From contig JBNJGU010000109.1 of NCBI GenBank assembly GCA_051747985.1, positions 1-9,858 of the forward strand: a stretch of 9,858 nucleotides of DNA, written 5' to 3'. The stretch comes from PWQG01 sp051747985. Its GTDB lineage: Bacteria > Pseudomonadota > Gammaproteobacteria > Pseudomonadales > Pseudohongiellaceae. Both the position numbers and the translations under genes were made by a program. The notes under the pieces are model-generated. The model was not told the DNA's origin. It was given only the letters and a program-made list of their open reading frames with translations, and did not search any database. Positions 6,601-9,858 of the stretch are shown piece after piece (position 1 is the stretch's first letter; the number at the start of each line of letters is the position of its first letter).

Positions 6601-8100
6601 TCAGCGGATGCGTTGCAGGCGTTTGTCGAAGGCCTGGCGATCGGCGCTGGTCAGCGGCCCCATGCACAGCAATGTGATCAGGGACTCTCCCAGTTTCTGC
6701 GAGCGGGTGGCGGCATCGGTCAGACCCTGCCCCAATCCCTGCTTGAGGTGCTCCAGCTGGCGCTGCATGCGCACCGGCCTGTCCTCGGCCGGAGAGTCCA
6801 GGCCGGCCTGGATTTCCAGTTCGATGCACAGGATCCGGGCCTGTTCGGCGTTGTCGCTGGCCAGTTTCTTCAGCGTTTCCGCATCCGCGTTCTCCAGTTG
6901 CTCGAAACGTTGCCGCAGCGCCTCCCGTTCCCGGCCTTCCGCGGGCATCCGCGCTGATTCGCGGCTTTCCCGCAGCGCCTCCAGATCCGGGGACTGACCG
7001 GCCAGCCGTTGTTCCTCGGCCTCCTGGCACAGTTTCGCCACCGGCCTCAATGTGTCCAGCAGCGCCTGGTGCTTCTTGCCGATGCGTGGTCGGGGCGGGG
7101 CGGCGCTCTTGCGATTGTCACGGGCCTGGTCGCGCGGTCCGCCGGGTCCCTGCTTCCGGGCGGGCTTGCCGGAAGGGGCGGGGCGACGGGCGAAAAGCGC
7201 ATCACAGTGCTTGCGGAAGGTCTCCCACAACTGACGCTCGTCCTTGTGCGGTGCCGGGCCCACCTGTTTCCATTCCTTCTGCAGCCGTTTCGCTTCCTGC
7301 AGCGCGGCGGGCAGATCCTCGGATTCCAGCAGGGCCTCGACCTGCTGGACCAGCTGCTTCTTGCGCACCGCATGGGCCTGCAGGGTTTTGCGTCGTGCGT
7401 TGCGCAGCGATTTCAGCACATCGTTGAAGCGGCCCTGTAGCGCCGCCACCTGTTTCTGTGGCACGGGCGCGAACTTCTTCCATTGGTCCCGCGCCTGTTT
7501 CTCCAGGCGGTTCACTTCCCCGATATCGGCCTCTTTCGAGTCGTCCAGGCTGCTCACCCAGGCCTCCAGCTGCTCGCAGATCTGCTTGCGCTCCGCCAGA
7601 TTGTGCCGCATCAGTTTCTTGCGTTCCTGGAAGTAGGCCTTGCAGGGTTCGAACGCCTCCCGTCCCAGTTCGTTGAACTGCTGCCACAGGGGGTCGGCCT
7701 CGTCCGGCGTGCCGTGGGCGTGCCAGGTATCCTGCAGCGCACGGATCTTTCTGGCCCGGGTGGCCAGGTGCATGTCGCTGTCGCGCAGGGCTGTCATGGA
7801 CTCGATCAGCGCCTGTTTCTCCGTTTCCGGGAATGGAGCAGAGGCCAGTTCCGCCCTGTCGGAGGCGGAGGCTTCTTCCACGGTGTCTGGACTGTCCGCC
7901 GCCCGGGGGGATTCCGGCTCCGCCGGACGTTCCGCACGCTCCGGGGTCTCGGATGCGGTCCCGGCCTCCGTGCCCTCTGGCGGGGTCCCGGGCTGTTCCG
8001 GTTCCCGGGAACCGGTGCTGGCTGTGCTGTCCTGTTCGCTGGCGGTCTCGTCGGCCGTGCGATGGGCCTGTTCGTCGGAATGATCTCCGGCTGCAGTCAT
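6601..8100 (-). CDS. DUF349 domain protein
   Basis: A 499-residue protein with at least three DUF349-type helical repeats of the form W-x3-G-x-P-x-n-LWxxF. These are ALQDTWHAHGTPDEADPLWQQFNELGREAF (121-150), ARDQWKKFAPVPQKQVAALQGRF (203-225) and AKRLQKEWKQVGPAPHKDERQLWETF (270-295). Residues 1 to about 92 are a disordered-looking acidic region rich in E, P, A, S and T. A basic Pro/Gly/Lys/Arg linker (about 305-345) leads to a C-terminal helical, probably coiled-coil part (345-499). No signal peptide, membrane segment or catalytic motif is visible, so it is likely cytoplasmic; the function of the family is not known to me. I chose the ATG at 8100 because AGGA (8111-8114) lies 10 bases upstream and the candidate promoter at 8137-8145 would start downstream of the alternative ATG at 8163. 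It converges on the acyltransferase and is divergent from dinG. Confidence 0.85.
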   Translation of the reverse strand: MTAAGDHSDEQAHRTADETASEQDSTASTGSREPEQPGTPPEGTEAGTASETPERAERPAEPESPRAADSPDTVEEASASDRAELASAPFPETEKQALIESMTALRDSDMHLATRARKIRALQDTWHAHGTPDEADPLWQQFNELGREAFEPCKAYFQERKKLMRHNLAERKQICEQLEAWVSSLDDSKEADIGEVNRLEKQARDQWKKFAPVPQKQVAALQGRFNDVLKSLRNARRKTLQAHAVRKKQLVQQVEALLESEDLPAALQEAKRLQKEWKQVGPAPHKDERQLWETFRKHCDALFARRPAPSGKPARKQGPGGPRDQARDNRKSAAPPRPRIGKKHQALLDTLRPVAKLCQEAEEQRLAGQSPDLEALRESRESARMPAEGREREALRQRFEQLENADAETLKKLASDNAEQARILCIELEIQAGLDSPAEDRPVRMQRQLEHLKQGLGQGLTDAATRSQKLGESLITLLCMGPLTSADRQAFDKRLQRIR

Positions 8101-8110
8101 GTGATCGGTA

Positions 8111-8114
8111 TCCT
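8111..8114 (-). promoter_or_regulatory. Ribosome binding site that sets the DUF349 start
   Basis: AGGA on the minus strand stands 10 bases before the ATG at 8100. The longer frame starting at 8163 would place its start upstream of the predicted transcription start near 8130, so the shorter form is preferred. Confidence 0.55.
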
Positions 8115-8116
8115 GT

Positions 8117-8133
8117 GTCTGTACTGCGCAGAC
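8117..8133. repeat. Small dyad, possible operator, in the DUF349/dinG spacer
   Basis: GTCTGTACTGCGCAGAC has perfect 5-base arms (GTCTG and CAGAC) around 7 bases. It lies upstream of the dinG -10 and over the predicted DUF349 transcription start. The hexamer GCAGAC occurs again at 8143-8148, 15 bases further. It could bind a dimeric regulator, but a 5-base dyad can also arise by chance. It does not fit the LexA pattern CTGT-N8-ACAG. Confidence 0.3.
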
Positions 8134-8136
8134 CGT

Positions 8137-8145
8137 ATCATAGCA
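8137..8145 (-). promoter_or_regulatory. Extended -10 promoter for the DUF349 gene
   Basis: On the minus strand TGC precedes TATGAT (5 of 6 to consensus), forming an extended -10. A start near 8130 gives a leader of about 30 bases holding the AGGA ribosome site. The best -35 resemblance, TTGATT at 8163 to 8158, has only a 15-base spacer, so this promoter would rely on the TG motif. It is one arm of the palindrome shared with the dinG promoter. Confidence 0.5.
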
Positions 8146-8151
8146 GACACC

Positions 8152-8160
8152 TGCTATAAT
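8152..8160 (+). promoter_or_regulatory. Extended -10 promoter for dinG
   Basis: TGCTATAAT is a perfect extended -10. Its last base is only 6 bases before the ATG at 8167, so the usual start position, about 7 bases past the -10, coincides with the A of the start codon. No good -35 is seen at 16 to 18 bases, which is common for extended -10 promoters. No Shine-Dalgarno sequence lies between the -10 and the ATG. Confidence 0.6.
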
Positions 8161-8166
8161 CAAAGC

Positions 8167-9858
8167 ATGTTACCCGAAGCGCTCAAACAGGAAATCCAGC
8201 AGGCCTATCGTCAGCTCCAGGAGGCGCGGTCGCTGACGCCACGTTACGGTCAGCGCCTGATGATCGCCGAGATCGCAAAGGCCCTGTCCGCCGCGCCCCC
8301 GGTCGAGCAACGGTCGGTGGAGGTGGAAGAGGCGGACGAGGCGCAGGTGCCGACCACCGCCGACGGTACCGCGGTGATCGCGTCCGATGCATCGACCCGG
8401 GCGGCCGCGGACGAGATGGGACCGGTCTGCGTGGTGGAGGCCGGCACCGGTACCGGCAAGACGCTGGCGTATGTGCTGGGCACACTGCCGCTGGCCCGGC
8501 ACCTGGGCTACCGGGTGGTGCTGGCCACGGCCACGGTGGCGTTGCAGGAGCAGATCCTGTACCGCGATCTGCCCGATATCCAGCGTCACACCGATCTGGA
8601 ATTCAGTTATGCCCTCGCCAAGGGGCGGGGCCGCTATCTGTGCCTGTCCCGACTGGATGTGGCATTGCAGGACAATGCCAGCCAGCAGGCCATGGAAGAG
8701 CTGTTCGGCGATGTGCTGGAGACGCCCGATGTCGCCGGCAACCGGGAACTGTACGAGAAGATGCTGGAGGCGGTCAGTGGCGGGCGCTGGGATGGCGACC
8801 GGGATGGCTGGGACGGGATAATCAGCGACGCCGACTGGCGGCCGGTCACGGTCGAGCCCGGACAGTGCGCCGGTCAGCGCTGCAGTCACTACAGCAACTG
8901 CTGTTTCTACAGGGCCAGGGACGAGGTCCGCAAGGTGGACTGCGTGGTGGCCAATCACGACCTGGTGCTGGTCGATCTGGCGCTGGGTGGTGGCGTCATC
9001 CTGCCCGATCCGGAGAAAACCCTCTATATTTTCGATGAGGCCCACCATCTGCCCACCAAGACCAATCAGCATTTCGCCTGCACCACGCTGCTGCGGGGCT
9101 CCCTGCAGTGGCTGTCATCCTGCCGCAAGGCACTGGTCAAGATGGGCAGTGATCCGGCGCTGGCCGGCCAGGCCTCGGCGCGGCATGATACCGCCCCGGC
9201 ACAGCGACAGTTGATGACGCTGGAGGAGGAGGTGGGCGCCGTGCTGCCGCTGTTCGAGCAGATCGCCGGACAGCAGGCGGACGCAGCCGACGGCGGACTG
9301 CGTCACACCTTCGAACTGGGCCGTGTGCCGGATGAGGTGCGCAATCTGTCCGAGGGTCTGGGGCAGGGGTTCGCCCTGCTGGAGACGCAGTTGTCCGACG
9401 CCAGCAGTGAACTGAGACGGGATATGGAAGAGGCCGACGACCCGGCTGCCCGGCAACAGGCGGAACGCTGGTTTCCACTGATCGGCGGTATGGCCACCCG
9501 GGCCCAGGGCAGCCGTGACCTGTGGCGCCATTTTGCCCGCCAGGATCCGGAAGGGCGGGCGCCCTGGGCACGCTGGATGACCGTCATCGAGCAGGGGCAG
9601 ACCGGGGACCCGGATATCCAGCTGGCCTGCAGTCCGGTACTGGCCGCCGACACCCTGCGGGAGACCCTGTGGCGGCGCTGTGGCGGCGCTGTGCTGACCT
9701 CGGCGACGTTGTCGGCTCTGGGGCGCTTCGACGTGCTGGCCATGCGCACCGGATTGCCACCCCACACGGTGTATCACCGCATTGCCAGCCCGTTCAATTA
9801 TCAGGAGTCGGCGCGCTTCGTGGTGCCGAAGGTGGGGTGTGAACCCGGTGATGCGCGG
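8167..9858 (+). CDS. dinG: ATP-dependent DNA helicase DinG, C-terminus cut by window edge
   Basis: The frame is open for 564 codons to the right edge; E. coli DinG has about 714 residues, so roughly the last fifth (helicase motifs V and VI) is missing. DinG is an iron-sulfur superfamily 2 (XPD-like) 5'-to-3' helicase that resolves R-loops and other structures at stalled forks. Visible are the Q-like region PRYGQRLMIAEIAKAL (25-40), Walker A EAGTGTGKT (91-99), motif Ia TATVALQEQI, the DEAH box (290-293), VANHDLV (261-267), LTSATL (510-515) and SPF (541-543). Four iron-sulfur cysteines, Cys159 (GRGRYLC), Cys234, Cys239 and Cys245, have the E. coli 5- and 6-residue spacings. The ATG matches the N-terminus of Pseudomonas-type DinG. 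A stretch at about 43-85, before Walker A, is longer than in relatives and acidic. No clear ribosome site; the transcript is probably leaderless. It is divergent from the DUF349 gene. Confidence 0.93.
   Translation, partial: MLPEALKQEIQQAYRQLQEARSLTPRYGQRLMIAEIAKALSAAPPVEQRSVEVEEADEAQVPTTADGTAVIASDASTRAAADEMGPVCVVEAGTGTGKTLAYVLGTLPLARHLGYRVVLATATVALQEQILYRDLPDIQRHTDLEFSYALAKGRGRYLCLSRLDVALQDNASQQAMEELFGDVLETPDVAGNRELYEKMLEAVSGGRWDGDRDGWDGIISDADWRPVTVEPGQCAGQRCSHYSNCCFYRARDEVRKVDCVVANHDLVLVDLALGGGVILPDPEKTLYIFDEAHHLPTKTNQHFACTTLLRGSLQWLSSCRKALVKMGSDPALAGQASARHDTAPAQRQLMTLEEEVGAVLPLFEQIAGQQADAADGGLRHTFELGRVPDEVRNLSEGLGQGFALLETQLSDASSELRRDMEEADDPAARQQAERWFPLIGGMATRAQGSRDLWRHFARQDPEGRAPWARWMTVIEQGQTGDPDIQLACSPVLAADTLRETLWRRCGGAVLTSATLSALGRFDVLAMRTGLPPHTVYHRIASPFNYQESARFVVPKVGCEPGDAR
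9667..9693. repeat. 11-bp tandem repeat inside dinG
   Basis: The unit CTGTGGCGGCG occurs twice in perfect tandem (9667-9677 and 9678-9688), followed by a partial third copy CTGTG. It codes for LWRRCGGAV just before the LTSATL helicase motif. Because 11 is not a multiple of 3, gain or loss of one unit would shift the frame. Confidence 0.85.

Larger units (their letters stand above)
8137..8160. repeat. 24-bp near-perfect palindrome holding both divergent -10 elements
   Basis: The left arm ATCATAGCAG (8137-8146) and the right arm CTGCTATAAT (8151-8160) are inverted repeats with 9 of 10 positions matching, around ACAC. Each arm contains an extended -10 element pointing away from the centre. The two promoters therefore overlap completely. 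Confidence 0.8.

Noticed and set aside
6575..6610. Bidirectional terminator between the acyltransferase and DUF349 genes
   Set aside because: Only an imperfect CTGA/TCAG pairing around a GC-rich core is present, without a T run on either strand.
8101..8163. Upstream ATG at 8163 for the DUF349 protein
   Set aside because: It precedes the predicted transcription start, adds cysteine-containing residues unlike the rest of the head, and lacks a ribosome site. The ATG at 8100 has AGGA.
8170..9072. 300-codon minus-strand frame opposite dinG
   Set aside because: It is fully antisense to the conserved helicase and shows no recognisable domain or ribosome site.

Overview
The window looks like an ordinary stretch of chromosome from a high-GC gammaproteobacterium. 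The closest protein resemblances I can recall are to Pseudomonas/Shewanella-type relatives: a Pseudomonas-like DinG, the long ATCase form, a PilU retraction ATPase and a DEDDh exonuclease I. The family is not resolvable from this sequence; a type IV pilus system is implied by PilU. I see no tRNA, rRNA, CRISPR array, insertion sequence, phage gene or attachment site. Coding is dense, with intergenic gaps of 2 to 86 bases and no gene-free stretch near 300 bases.

Layout from left to right. Minus-strand block (1-3795), read right to left: pyrB (aspartate carbamoyltransferase), pilU (twitching-motility ATPase), an amidase-signature hydrolase, then the first 28 codons of an inorganic pyrophosphatase that runs off the left edge. 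pyrB, pilU and the amidase are packed like an operon; the pyrophosphatase has its own well-formed extended -10 promoter. Plus-strand block (3877-6585): sbcB (exonuclease I), divergent from pyrB, followed by a PlsC-like acyltransferase with its own candidate promoter across the sbcB stop codon. A minus-strand gene for a DUF349 protein (6601-8100) converges on the acyltransferase with only 15 bases between them. Its promoter is back to back with that of dinG (8167 to the right edge), an iron-sulfur XPD-family helicase cut off at 564 residues.

The genes do not form one pathway. They cover pyrimidine synthesis (PyrB), pilus retraction (PilU), pyrophosphate removal (Ppa), membrane lipid or acyl transfer, and DNA maintenance (ExoI, DinG). 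The most notable non-coding signal is the 66-base DUF349/dinG spacer. A near-perfect 24-bp palindrome there carries two oppositely oriented extended -10 elements, so the two promoters must compete for polymerase, and the dinG element sits so close to its ATG that the transcript should be leaderless or nearly so. I did not find a new multi-gene system; the points worth checking are regulatory details and a few family oddities.
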